Of a DNA stretch of 64,000 nucleotides, positions 1-7,624 are shown piece after piece; position 1 is the first letter of the stretch, and every line of letters begins with the position of its first letter. Location: assembly GCA_963703335.1 (NCBI GenBank), contig OY969812.1:1178001-1242000 (forward strand), read 5' to 3'. A model generated the notes under the pieces. The model was not told the DNA's origin. It saw nothing but the letters and a program-made list of their open reading frames with translations, and did not search any database. This stretch comes from VRUE01 sp963703335 (lineage in GTDB: Bacteria; Actinomycetota; Thermoleophilia; Solirubrobacterales; 70-9). Position numbers and translations under genes: made by a program.

Positions 1-1084
1 CCAACACCAGGATTGCCAGCGTCAATGCGGCAGCCATGGCCACCGCGGTCGACTTGGTGCCGACAGCTAGGCCGACAGCTAGGCCAGCTGCCGCCAGGGG
101 CCAGGCCCAAGCGTCCCGGCCGGCGGGTCCTGTCGCGGCAGGGGACCCCCCACCCCCTGCGGTCGCTAAAGCGTCCTCGGGGGCGGGCCCCCCTACCGCG
201 CCACCCGCCGGAAGGGGCGGCTTGTCTGCCCAGGATCCGAGGTCACGACGAGCCCAAGCGTTGACGAGGATCGCTACGGCAGCGAGTAGCAGAGCTGCCG
301 CGACGAGGTCGTTCTTCGCAGCTCCCGGCTCTCGAACGACCAGCGTATGGCACTCGAGGACGATAGCTGCTGCGGTGACGGTGAGGTGGCCCCGGCCGTA
401 GGGCCTGCCGATACACCATGCAGCTAGGAAAGCTAGGGCGAGGAAGCCGAAGTTGAGGAACAAGGACAGCGTGTCTCTGTGCGTAAGCAGGATCCCCGTC
501 GCGTGGAGCAGCTCTGAGTTCTGCGGGTAGAACCAGTTCGTGAAGACCGTCTCGGTGTAATGCAGCCCCGTAACGGAGTGGCTCTGCACCATGTCCGCCG
601 CGAACGGCATGTGGTACCAGAGCGAGTCGAAATTGAATATTCCTCGGTCAAGTGCGCCCTTGGTGGTCAGGCCCCAGTGGGCAGCTACCAACCCGATCAC
701 GCCGATAGTGATCAGCCATTGCCAAACGCCGGGGCCGGCGGGTGGCGTCGTAGGGGGGACCGCCCCTGAGGAAGCTTTAGCTACCGGAAGGGGCGGTGGG
801 TCCCCTACGGCGACAGGACCCGCCGGCAGCAGCGCCCGGGCAATCCCCGCAAGCACCAACGACGCGCCGACGAAGATCCAGTCGTAGAGAAGACCAACCG
901 TGCCGAGAATCTCGCCTAGCCAGATCAGCAGGGCGATGGCCACGACGCTCTCGACGAGCCGGGCTGGGGCGCCGTCCCAGTCCGGGAGGAGCTTACGGCG
1001 CAGCCTGAACGCCGTGAACCCGATCGACAGGCCGACGACCATCAGGGCTATGGCACTGACGACGTATGACCCGGCGCTAACCAC
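1..1084 (-). CDS. Integral-membrane glycosyltransferase-like protein, 3' end outside the window
   Basis: I translated this frame directly: it is open from a GTG at 1084 to the left edge, about 361 codons, so the C terminus is missing. It shows repeated hydrophobic helices and a loop with FDSLWYHMPFAADM followed by NWFYPQNSELLH, which resembles the acidic first loop of GT-C (ArnT/PMT-like, DUF2029-like) polyprenol-dependent sugar transferases. The role is probably transfer of a lipid-linked sugar on the outer face of the membrane; donor and acceptor are unknown. The frame begins just after the TAA of the FtsB-like gene, and a GGGGG run lies upstream of the GTG; an ATG at 1042 is an alternative start. 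Two 30-residue Pro/Gly/Ala-rich inserts (about residues 87-116 and 292-321) are encoded by two inverted copies of a 90-bp palindromic repeat. Confidence 0.72.
   Translation of the reverse strand, partial: MVSAGSYVVSAIALMVVGLSIGFTAFRLRRKLLPDWDGAPARLVESVVAIALLIWLGEILGTVGLLYDWIFVGASLVLAGIARALLPAGPVAVGDPPPLPVAKASSGAVPPTTPPAGPGVWQWLITIGVIGLVAAHWGLTTKGALDRGIFNFDSLWYHMPFAADMVQSHSVTGLHYTETVFTNWFYPQNSELLHATGILLTHRDTLSLFLNFGFLALAFLAAWCIGRPYGRGHLTVTAAAIVLECHTLVVREPGAAKNDLVAAALLLAAVAILVNAWARRDLGSWADKPPLPAGGAVGGPAPEDALATAGGGGSPAATGPAGRDAWAWPLAAAGLAVGLAVGTKSTAVAMAAALTLAILVL
121..210 (-). repeat. 90-bp palindromic element, copy A, inside the glycosyltransferase gene
   Basis: Its reverse complement matches the element at 736-825 over all 90 bases with about a dozen mismatches, so the two copies are inverted relative to each other. 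Termini are CGGCGGGT and ACCCGCCG, and the inside is self-complementary (GTAGGGG against CCCCTGC-type arms). The length is a multiple of three and the host reading frame continues through it, adding a Gly/Ala/Pro-rich peptide. Confidence 0.85.
736..825 (+). repeat. 90-bp palindromic element, copy B, inside the glycosyltransferase gene
   Basis: Begins CGGCGGGTGGCG and ends CGACAGGACCCGCCG. The terminal 8-mers pair, GTAGGGG near the left pairs with CCCCTAC near the right, and CCGCCCC pairs with GGGGCGG inside, so the whole unit can fold into one long interrupted hairpin. The host gene reads through in frame and gains a Pro/Ala-rich peptide. Related copies are at 121-210 (inverted) and about 57280-57373. 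Confidence 0.87.
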
Positions 1085-1105
1085 CGGTGGCCCCCGCGAT
1101 GCTGC

Positions 1106-1489
1106 TTAGAGCCCGCGCACGACGATCGGCGTCTCTTCGGGAGCGACCATGCCCTGGGCGCGGGCCTTGGCGTTGAGCACGATCGGATCGTCGGCGTGCT
1201 GGACGCGCCAGTGCAGACGGGTGTTTTCGTGCTGTGCGTCGTGCAGCTGAATCCTCGCCTCGGTCGTGGCCGTGTAGGTCTTGACGAAGTCGATCACCGG
1301 GTTGAGGTAGGAGTAGAGAACAGCGAAGAGGACCAGGGTCAGGGCGACGCGGCCGACGCGATCCCAGTGGATCCGGCTGGCGCCACGGCGGGCCGCCGGC
1401 TTGCGGCGGGCGGCGGGTTTGCGGTGGGGCGCGGAACGGCGCTTGGCTGCAGTCGCCGGCCTTTTCCTCGCCTGGGCGCGTGCTGCCAT
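1106..1489 (-). CDS. FtsB/DivIC-like septum formation initiator protein
   Basis: A 127-residue small divisome protein candidate. Residues 1-45 are very rich in Arg/Lys/Ala with repeated KPAARR segments; a single membrane helix (VALTLVLFAVLYSYLNPVI) follows at about 48-66, then a short extracytoplasmic coiled coil and a C-terminal region (RLHWRVQHADDPIVLNAKARAQGMV) typical of the FtsB/DivIC family. FtsB-like proteins form a complex with FtsL and FtsQ at the division site. The gene lies 36 bases downstream of enolase on the same strand, the arrangement common in actinobacteria, and the membrane glycosyltransferase starts about 20 bases after its stop. The family call rests on topology and context more than on strict motifs. 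Confidence 0.82.
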   Translation of the reverse strand: MAARAQARKRPATAAKRRSAPHRKPAARRKPAARRGASRIHWDRVGRVALTLVLFAVLYSYLNPVIDFVKTYTATTEARIQLHDAQHENTRLHWRVQHADDPIVLNAKARAQGMVAPEETPIVVRGL

Positions 1490-1525
1490 GCCCGCTCCTA
1501 CGCGGTCGGGCGCCGCATTCCTTCA

Positions 1526-2821
1526 CTAACTCGACCGTTGACGGAAGGCCTGCAGGCCCGGGAATTGCGCCGCGGAGCCAAGTTCCTCCTCGATCCGCAG
1601 CAGGCGGTTGTACTTGGCGACCCGGTCCGAGCGTGAGGGGGCACCGGTCTTGATCTGGCCGGCACCGGTGGCGACGGCGAGATCGGCGATGGTCGTGTCC
1701 TCGGTCTCGCCCGAACGATGCGAGATCACCGCCGTGTAGCCCGCATCGGCGGCTATCCGGATCGCCTCCAGGGTCTCACTCAGCGTGCCGATCTGGTTGA
1801 CCTTGACCAGGATCGAGTTGCCGACCCCCATCTCGATGCCGCGGCGCAGGCGCTCGGGATTGGTGACGAAGAGATCATCGCCGACCAGCTGCACGCGCTC
1901 CCCCAGCTTTTCGGTGAGCAGCTTCCAGCCGTCCCAGTCCTCCTCGTCCATACCGTCCTCGATCGAGACGATCGGGTAACGCGAGCAGGCGTCCTCCCAG
2001 TAGCTCGCCATCTCCTCCGGCGAGAGGGAGCGGCCCTCGTGCTCGAGCACGTAGGCGCCGGCCTCGAAGACCTCGCTGGTGGCCGGGTCGAGCGCGATGA
2101 AGACATCCTTGCCCGGCTCATAGCCCGCGGCCTCGACTCCAGCCAGCACCGCTTGCAGGGCCGCCTCGTTTGACTCAAGGTTGGGGGCGAAGCCGCCCTC
2201 GTCGCCGACCGCCGTCGCGTGGCCGGCAGCGGCGAGGCTCTTCTTCAGCGCATGGAAGACCTCGGTGCCCATTCGCAGGCAGTCCGAGAAGCTACTCGCC
2301 CCGGCTGGCACAACCATGAACTCCTGGAAATCGACCGAGTTGTCGGCGTGGGCGCCGCCGTTGAGGACGTTCATCATCGGCAGCGGCAGCAGGTTCGGCT
2401 CGGCACCCCCGTAGAGCGCTGCCAGGTAGCGGTAGAGCGGCTCGCCCGCCAGCATCGAGCTGGCCTTTGCCGCGGCCAGGGAGACGCCGAGGATCGCGTT
2501 GGCGCCGAGCCGGCCCTTGTTGGGCGTTCCGTCCAGCTCGATCATCTTCGCGTCTAGGGTCGCCTGATCGGCCGCATCGACCCCCTTGAGGGCCGCTGCA
2601 AGCTCTCCGTTGACGTTGGCGACCGCTGTCGAGACTCCCTTGCCGGCCCAGGCGTCACCGCCGTCGCGCAGCTCGACCGCCTCAAACTCCCCGGTCGAAG
2701 CACCCGAAGGCACCGCCGCCAGACCGCGTGCGCCGGACTCGAGCGCCACTTCGACCTCGACGGTCGGATTGCCCCTCGAGTCGAGAATTTGACGGGCGTG
2801 GATGGATGAGATGCCGCTCAC
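1526..2821 (-). CDS. eno: Enolase (phosphopyruvate hydratase)
   Basis: Converts 2-phosphoglycerate to phosphoenolpyruvate in the cytosol (glycolysis). The 431 residues are full length. Visible signatures: SGASTGEFEAVELRD at about 39-53, DFQEFMVVPAG around 164-174, GDEGGFAPN at 206-214, metal-binding Asp/Glu in ALDPATSE, SIEDGMDEEDW and GDDLFVTN, catalytic Lys in LVKVNQIGTLSETLEA near 340, and SHRSGETEDTTIAD at 368-380. It starts at a GTG (GTG AGC GGC ATC); I see no better start. It heads a minus-strand run with the FtsB-like gene. Confidence 0.98.
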   Translation of the reverse strand: MSGISSIHARQILDSRGNPTVEVEVALESGARGLAAVPSGASTGEFEAVELRDGGDAWAGKGVSTAVANVNGELAAALKGVDAADQATLDAKMIELDGTPNKGRLGANAILGVSLAAAKASSMLAGEPLYRYLAALYGGAEPNLLPLPMMNVLNGGAHADNSVDFQEFMVVPAGASSFSDCLRMGTEVFHALKKSLAAAGHATAVGDEGGFAPNLESNEAALQAVLAGVEAAGYEPGKDVFIALDPATSEVFEAGAYVLEHEGRSLSPEEMASYWEDACSRYPIVSIEDGMDEEDWDGWKLLTEKLGERVQLVGDDLFVTNPERLRRGIEMGVGNSILVKVNQIGTLSETLEAIRIAADAGYTAVISHRSGETEDTTIADLAVATGAGQIKTGAPSRSDRVAKYNRLLRIEEELGSAAQFPGLQAFRQRSS

Positions 2822-2851
2822 GGAGGCGGCAGTCTAATCAGTTGGGCGGCG

Positions 2852-4156
2852 CTATTTGCCGGCTTCGCCAGGTACTTCGCCCGGCACGACTCCACCCGGG
2901 ACTTCGCCTTCCGGAGCCGCCGCCCCTTCTTCGAGGCCTGACGGCCGCGGACGCTGAGCCAATTTCTGGCCTTCGCGATTGAGCGGACTGACTGTGCCGG
3001 GCTGCGCCGGTTTCACCTGCGCGATCGGAGCGGGACAGGCTTCCGCCGGCGCTTTCGGGTTGGCTTCGAAGCAGGCTGGATTAGATTCCGGTGGGCGCCC
3101 GTTGCTCTTGAAGTTGGCGCAGCGTTCAATCGTGTAGTCAGAGGCACAGAAAGTGCGCGACTTCCAGGTGCTGCCGTAGGTGCGCACGAAGGCGGAAAAG
3201 CTCTGCTGCTGGGCCTGTTCGGCGAGCTGGGCGCTGATCTGCGACTTGGCTTCGTCGAGCGACTGGACTTTCTCCGGCGTGATCTTCATCACCTCGAAGA
3301 CGACAAAGGTTTTGCCTTCTTGGAGAGGGCCTTCGAGCTCGCCCTGAGACGCCGCGAAGACTTCCGCGTCAAGCGGTTCGCTGAGTGTGCCTTCGGCGAC
3401 GCCCGACTGCAACCCGCCGCTGCCTTTGGTCGTGTCGGTCGAGTACTTCTTGGCGACTTTTTCCCAGCTCTTGTTGGAGTCGTCTTTTTCGAGCGCGGCT
3501 TTGGCTTCTTCGACTTTCGTCTTGTCCTGGTTCTTGATCACGCGGATGTCGCGCGATTCCGGCGTCGTGTACTGGCTCGCCTTGGCAGCTTCGTAGAAGT
3601 CTTCGATTTCGCCCTTGCTCGGCACGGCCGCTTCTTCGGTGACCTGGGCCTGGATCTGTTCGCTGAGCATCTGGATCTTCACGCGTTTGTTGACATCCGC
3701 TTGCGTGTATTTCGCTTCTTTGAGGAATTCTTCGTACTGCTTTTCCGTTTTGAAAGCCTGTTTCTTCAGTTTCTTGAGTTCGGCGTCTACTTCTTTGGGC
3801 GTTGCCGAGATGCCCATTTCTTCAGCCTGGCCCTGGATCCAGATCGCATCCAGAATTTCGCCCAAGGCGGTTTCCTTCAGTTCGTCATATTCTTTGTCGC
3901 CCGGTTTGGGGACGGGTTTCTTGGCCTGCGAGGCTGCCTGCTCCAGCGCACGCTGGAATTCCTCTTCGGTGACGGTGCCGAGACCCTCCGGAGCGTCTTC
4001 GACAACCGCGACTGCGCCAGACGGCACGCTGGGATTGCCGATCCCCTGAGCGACGGCGAAGATGACGAAGAGCAGAATCAGGAGCGCCGCGAAGCCAAGC
4101 AGCGCAAGCCGCTGCAACCCGGCCGATCTCCTCCCTTGCCGCTGATTCGGTGCCAC
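2852..4156 (-). CDS. Exported SurA/PpiC-type peptidyl-prolyl isomerase
   Basis: An exported parvulin-type foldase candidate. From the chosen GTG (VAPNQRQGRR...) a basic N tail precedes one hydrophobic helix (LALLGFAALLILLFVIFAVA), then a SurA-like N-terminal chaperone segment rich in Lys/Glu, then a PpiC core with SWEKVAKKYSTD...GGLQSG...LSEPLDAEVFAASQGELEGPL...FVVFEVMKITPE. The tail is Pro/Gly-rich and contains a few Cys (CASDYTIERC, NPACFEA, AEACPA) suitable for disulfides. The open frame runs upstream into mfd, so the true start lies after 4200; a TTG at 4117 with AGGAG ten bases upstream is an alternative. Codon use is distinctive: GAA and AAA are much commoner than in the flanking GAG/AAG-rich genes. 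Confidence 0.85.
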   Translation of the reverse strand: MAPNQRQGRRSAGLQRLALLGFAALLILLFVIFAVAQGIGNPSVPSGAVAVVEDAPEGLGTVTEEEFQRALEQAASQAKKPVPKPGDKEYDELKETALGEILDAIWIQGQAEEMGISATPKEVDAELKKLKKQAFKTEKQYEEFLKEAKYTQADVNKRVKIQMLSEQIQAQVTEEAAVPSKGEIEDFYEAAKASQYTTPESRDIRVIKNQDKTKVEEAKAALEKDDSNKSWEKVAKKYSTDTTKGSGGLQSGVAEGTLSEPLDAEVFAASQGELEGPLQEGKTFVVFEVMKITPEKVQSLDEAKSQISAQLAEQAQQQSFSAFVRTYGSTWKSRTFCASDYTIERCANFKSNGRPPESNPACFEANPKAPAEACPAPIAQVKPAQPGTVSPLNREGQKLAQRPRPSGLEEGAAAPEGEVPGGVVPGEVPGEAGK

Positions 4157-4199
4157 CGATCGGGCAGCATAAATCAAATGCTCCAGGAGCGACCGGCGC

Positions 4200-7100
4200 T
4201 CAGCCCGTGAGGCTCGTCTCCGCAGCGTCAGACTGCGCTTGCTTGGCGTCGCGAAGCGCATTGGCAAGCGCCAAAACGGCGGCGAGCCTGGCCTCTGCCT
4301 CGTCCGGCACGCGCACGGCCGCAGTCTGCTCGCGCCACTCGTAAACGGCTCCTTCGAGTTTCTCGCCGAGCAGTCCAGCTGCCTCCGAGTCGAGCTCAAC
4401 TCCGGTCACGCTGAGCCTCCCGCCGCGGAACTCGACGCTGCGAGCACCGGCCAAACCCAGCTCGATCCGCGCCCGCTGCAGGGCGAGCAAGTTCTCCGCC
4501 TGCGGCGGCGGCGGCCCGAAGCGATCGCTGATCTCGTCGCGGATAGCACGCAACTCGCCGGGCTCGCGAGCCGCGGCGATGCGGCGATGCACGTCGATCT
4601 TTGCCGCCTCGAAGGGGATGAAGGCCGCCGGCAGGTAGGCGTCGACCGGGACGTCGAGCCGCACGGGCTCCGGCGCGCCCTCCTCCCCACCCTCGGCTTC
4701 ACGCGCAGCCCCAACCGCCTCGTCGATCATCTGGCAGTAGAGCTCGAAGCCAACCGCGGCGACGTGGCCTGACTGCTCCTCGCCGAGCAGATCGCCGGCG
4801 CCGCGGATGTCGAGGTCGCGCATCGCGATCTTGAAGCCCGAGCCGAGCTCGGTGTGGTCGGCGAGGGTCGAGAGCCGCGCCGCCGCCTCCTCGGTCAGCG
4901 CCTCGGCCGATGGATAGAGCAGGTAGGCAAAGGCGCGCTCGCGAGAGCGCCCGACCCGGCCGCGGATTTGGTAGGCCTGGGCGAGGCCGAGCTGGTCGGC
5001 GCGCTCGACGATCAGGGTGTTGGCGCTGGGGATATCCAGGCCGGACTCGATGATCGTCGTCGTCACCAGGCAGTCAGCGTCGCCGCGCAGGAAGCCGAGC
5101 ATCGTCTCCTCGAGCTGTTTCTCGTCCATCTGCCCGTGTGCTTCTGAGAAGCGCGCTTTCGGGATGAGGCCGCGCAGGCGCTCGACCACCTCGGGCAGCG
5201 AGTCGATCCGGTTGTGGAGGAAGAAGGCCTGGCCACCGCGCTCGAGCTCGCGGTTGATCGCCTTAGCCACCAGATCCTCGTCGTAGGGGCCGACGTAGGT
5301 GCGGACCGGGCGCCGTCCCTCGGGCGGCGTCTCGATCGTCGAGATGTCGCGCAGGCCGGCGAGGCTCATCTGCAGGGTGCGCGGGATCGGCGTCGCCGAG
5401 AGCGCCAGCACGTCGACCTTGAGCTTCAGCTGGCGCAGCAGTTCCTTCTGTTTAACCCCGAAGCGCTGCTCCTCGTCGACGATGATCAGGCCGAGGTCCT
5501 TAGCGCGGACGTCGCGCGAGAGCAGCCGGTGGGTGCCGATCAGGATGTCGACCTTGCCCGCTTCGAAATCGGCGAGCACCGCCTTCACCTCGGCCGGCTT
5601 GCGCAGGCGCGAGACGCCCTCGACGACGAAGGGGAGGTCGGCGAGCCGCTCGCGGAAGGTGCCGAAGTGCTGCTGGGCAAGGATCGTCGTCGGCACCAGG
5701 ATCATCACCTGCTTGCCGTCGGCGGCGGCCTTGACCGCGGCTCGCAGCGCCACCTCGGTCTTGCCGAAGCCGACGTCGCCGCAGACGAGGCGGTCCATCG
5801 GCTGCTCGGCCTCCATGTCGCCCTTGACCGACTCGATCGCTTCCACCTGGTCGGCGGTCTCGCGGTAGGGAAATGCGGCCTCCATCGTCATCTGCCACTC
5901 GCCGTCGGCGCCGAAGCCGTGGCCTTTGCGAGTGCGGCGCTCGGCGTAGAGGTTGATCAGCTCGCCGGCGAGGGCGCCCGCGGCGCGACGGGCACGCGCC
6001 TTCATGTTCTGCCAGCGCTTGCCGCCCAGGGCCGAGAGCGTCGGTTCGCCGCCGGCTCCAACGTAGCGACTCAACTTGGCCAGCTGGTCGGTGGGGACGT
6101 AGACCCGGTCCTCGCCTTTGTATTCGAGATAGAGGTAGTCGCGCGTGACACCGCCGACCTCGCGGGTCTCAAAGCCAGCGAAGCGGGCGACGCCGTGGTC
6201 CTCGTGGACCACGTAATCGCCAACCCGCAGGTCGCTGAAGGCGAGGCGGCCGCGGGCGGCCCCCGGGGCGCGCCCTTCGGTGCGACGGCGGCGGTGGACG
6301 AGGCGGCGGAACGGATAGACGGCGAGGCGCAACTCGGGGCTGACGAAGCCCTCGCGCAGGCGACCCTCGGCGAAGGTGAGGGCCGCTTCGGGGGAGAGCC
6401 GGCCGCCTTCGAGCAGAGTCGCATCGAGCCGATCGAGGCCGTAGCGGGCGCGCTCGGCCTCGCCGCGATCGTCGAAGGCGACGACCGTGCGATAACCGGA
6501 GCGGACCTGCTTCTCCAGCTCCGCCTCCGCCTCTTTGACGCTGCGGGCGGGGGACTCGGCGCGAGCGGCACGGAACGCACTCTCGTCCTCGTCACTGGCG
6601 GTGTGGAAGGACAGGGCGGCTCGCTCCCCGAGCGGCGCCGCGACATCGACGTAGAGGTGACGAGCATCGTCGGCGTGCATCGCCGTCGTCGCGTCATCCC
6701 AGTGATCGCGCAGGGCAGGCTCGATCTCCTCGGCGGCGGCGAGGATCACGGCGGCTGCCTCGGGCACCAGCTCCAGCGGCGGCCCGAAGTGCTCGAGCGG
6801 CAGGACGTCGGCGAGGCTCGGCGCCTCCTTTTCTTCCTCGGCGGCCTCCATCGCGGCGAGCTCGGCGAGTTCGCGGTGCTCGACGTCCAGCTCCGCGGCC
6901 GGCGCCAGCTCGACCCGCTCGGCATCGCCCAACGATCGCTGCGTGAAGGTCGAAAACCAGCGCATCGACTCGACCTCGTCGCCGAAGAGCTCAACCCGCA
7001 CGGCGCGCTCCTCGGTGGCCCCGAAGACGTCGAGGATGCCGCCGCGCACGGCGAACTGGCCGCGCTCGGTGACCTGCTCGACGCGTTCGTAGCCGGCAGC

Positions 7101-7595
7101 GTCGAGGTCGCGGGCGACGCCACCAAGGTCGATTTCCTCGCCGGCGGCGATCACGAAGCCGGCGGGACGCAGCGACGTGTCCGGCACCGCCTCGGCCAGC
7201 GCGGTCGCGCTGGCGACCACAACCGCATCGTCCTCGCGGCTAAGCGCGTCCAGGGCATCGATGCGCAGGCCGATCAGATGCGGCGGCGGCGTCACGTGAG
7301 AGGCGAAACCGGTTCCCCTCGAGGGATAGAGGCGGACCCGCCGCGGGGCTAGGTAGGCGCGCAGGTCGGCGGCCAGGTCGCGGGCGGAGCGATCGTCAGC
7401 GGCAACCAAAAGGGCCGGCCGACCGGCGAGCCCGCGCTCGTCCTCGAGAACCGCCGCGAGCAACAGCGGCCGCAGCATCGCCGAAGCCGGAACCTCGATC
7501 GTCTCGCCGCCGACGGCGGCATCGCGAACGCGACCAGTGAGCGCGTGGACGCGCTCGTTCTCGGCAGCAATCTCGATCAGGGGCCTGAGACTCAT
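4200..7595 (-). CDS. mfd: Transcription-repair coupling factor Mfd
   Basis: Superfamily-2 DNA translocase that removes stalled RNA polymerase and recruits UvrA. About 1131 residues from MSLRPLIEIAAENERV, the usual length. Order of parts: UvrB-homology N-terminal modules; RNA-polymerase-interacting domain (GDYVVHEDHGVARFAGFE...YLYLEYKGEDRVYVPTDQL); motor domains with Walker A GDVGFGKTEVALRAA, DEEQ box (IIVDEEQRFGVKQKE), SATPIPRTLQMSLAGLRD, and RGRVGRSRERAFAYLLYP; and a C-terminal TRCF domain. I chose the ATG at 7595 because the upstream extension is low-complexity and overlaps the divergent gene at 7625, leaving a 29-base divergent spacer. Confidence 0.97.
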   Translation of the reverse strand: MSLRPLIEIAAENERVHALTGRVRDAAVGGETIEVPASAMLRPLLLAAVLEDERGLAGRPALLVAADDRSARDLAADLRAYLAPRRVRLYPSRGTGFASHVTPPPHLIGLRIDALDALSREDDAVVVASATALAEAVPDTSLRPAGFVIAAGEEIDLGGVARDLDAAGYERVEQVTERGQFAVRGGILDVFGATEERAVRVELFGDEVESMRWFSTFTQRSLGDAERVELAPAAELDVEHRELAELAAMEAAEEEKEAPSLADVLPLEHFGPPLELVPEAAAVILAAAEEIEPALRDHWDDATTAMHADDARHLYVDVAAPLGERAALSFHTASDEDESAFRAARAESPARSVKEAEAELEKQVRSGYRTVVAFDDRGEAERARYGLDRLDATLLEGGRLSPEAALTFAEGRLREGFVSPELRLAVYPFRRLVHRRRRTEGRAPGAARGRLAFSDLRVGDYVVHEDHGVARFAGFETREVGGVTRDYLYLEYKGEDRVYVPTDQLAKLSRYVGAGGEPTLSALGGKRWQNMKARARRAAGALAGELINLYAERRTRKGHGFGADGEWQMTMEAAFPYRETADQVEAIESVKGDMEAEQPMDRLVCGDVGFGKTEVALRAAVKAAADGKQVMILVPTTILAQQHFGTFRERLADLPFVVEGVSRLRKPAEVKAVLADFEAGKVDILIGTHRLLSRDVRAKDLGLIIVDEEQRFGVKQKELLRQLKLKVDVLALSATPIPRTLQMSLAGLRDISTIETPPEGRRPVRTYVGPYDEDLVAKAINRELERGGQAFFLHNRIDSLPEVVERLRGLIPKARFSEAHGQMDEKQLEETMLGFLRGDADCLVTTTIIESGLDIPSANTLIVERADQLGLAQAYQIRGRVGRSRERAFAYLLYPSAEALTEEAAARLSTLADHTELGSGFKIAMRDLDIRGAGDLLGEEQSGHVAAVGFELYCQMIDEAVGAAREAEGGEEGAPEPVRLDVPVDAYLPAAFIPFEAAKIDVHRRIAAAREPGELRAIRDEISDRFGPPPPQAENLLALQRARIELGLAGARSVEFRGGRLSVTGVELDSEAAGLLGEKLEGAVYEWREQTAAVRVPDEAEARLAAVLALANALRDAKQAQSDAAETSLTG

Positions 7596-7624
7596 CGGGC
7601 GGTGCAACCTAGTATCCCCAGGCA

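Noticed and set aside
61..84. 12-bp tandem duplication CGACAGCTAGGC
   Set aside because: Only two copies, encoding a repeated Leu-Ala-Val-Gly in a membrane helix; ordinary slippage.
5214..7352. Long plus-strand open frame of about 700 codons
   Set aside because: It is antisense to mfd, has low-complexity composition and no recognisable domain; it is a shadow of a GC-rich gene.
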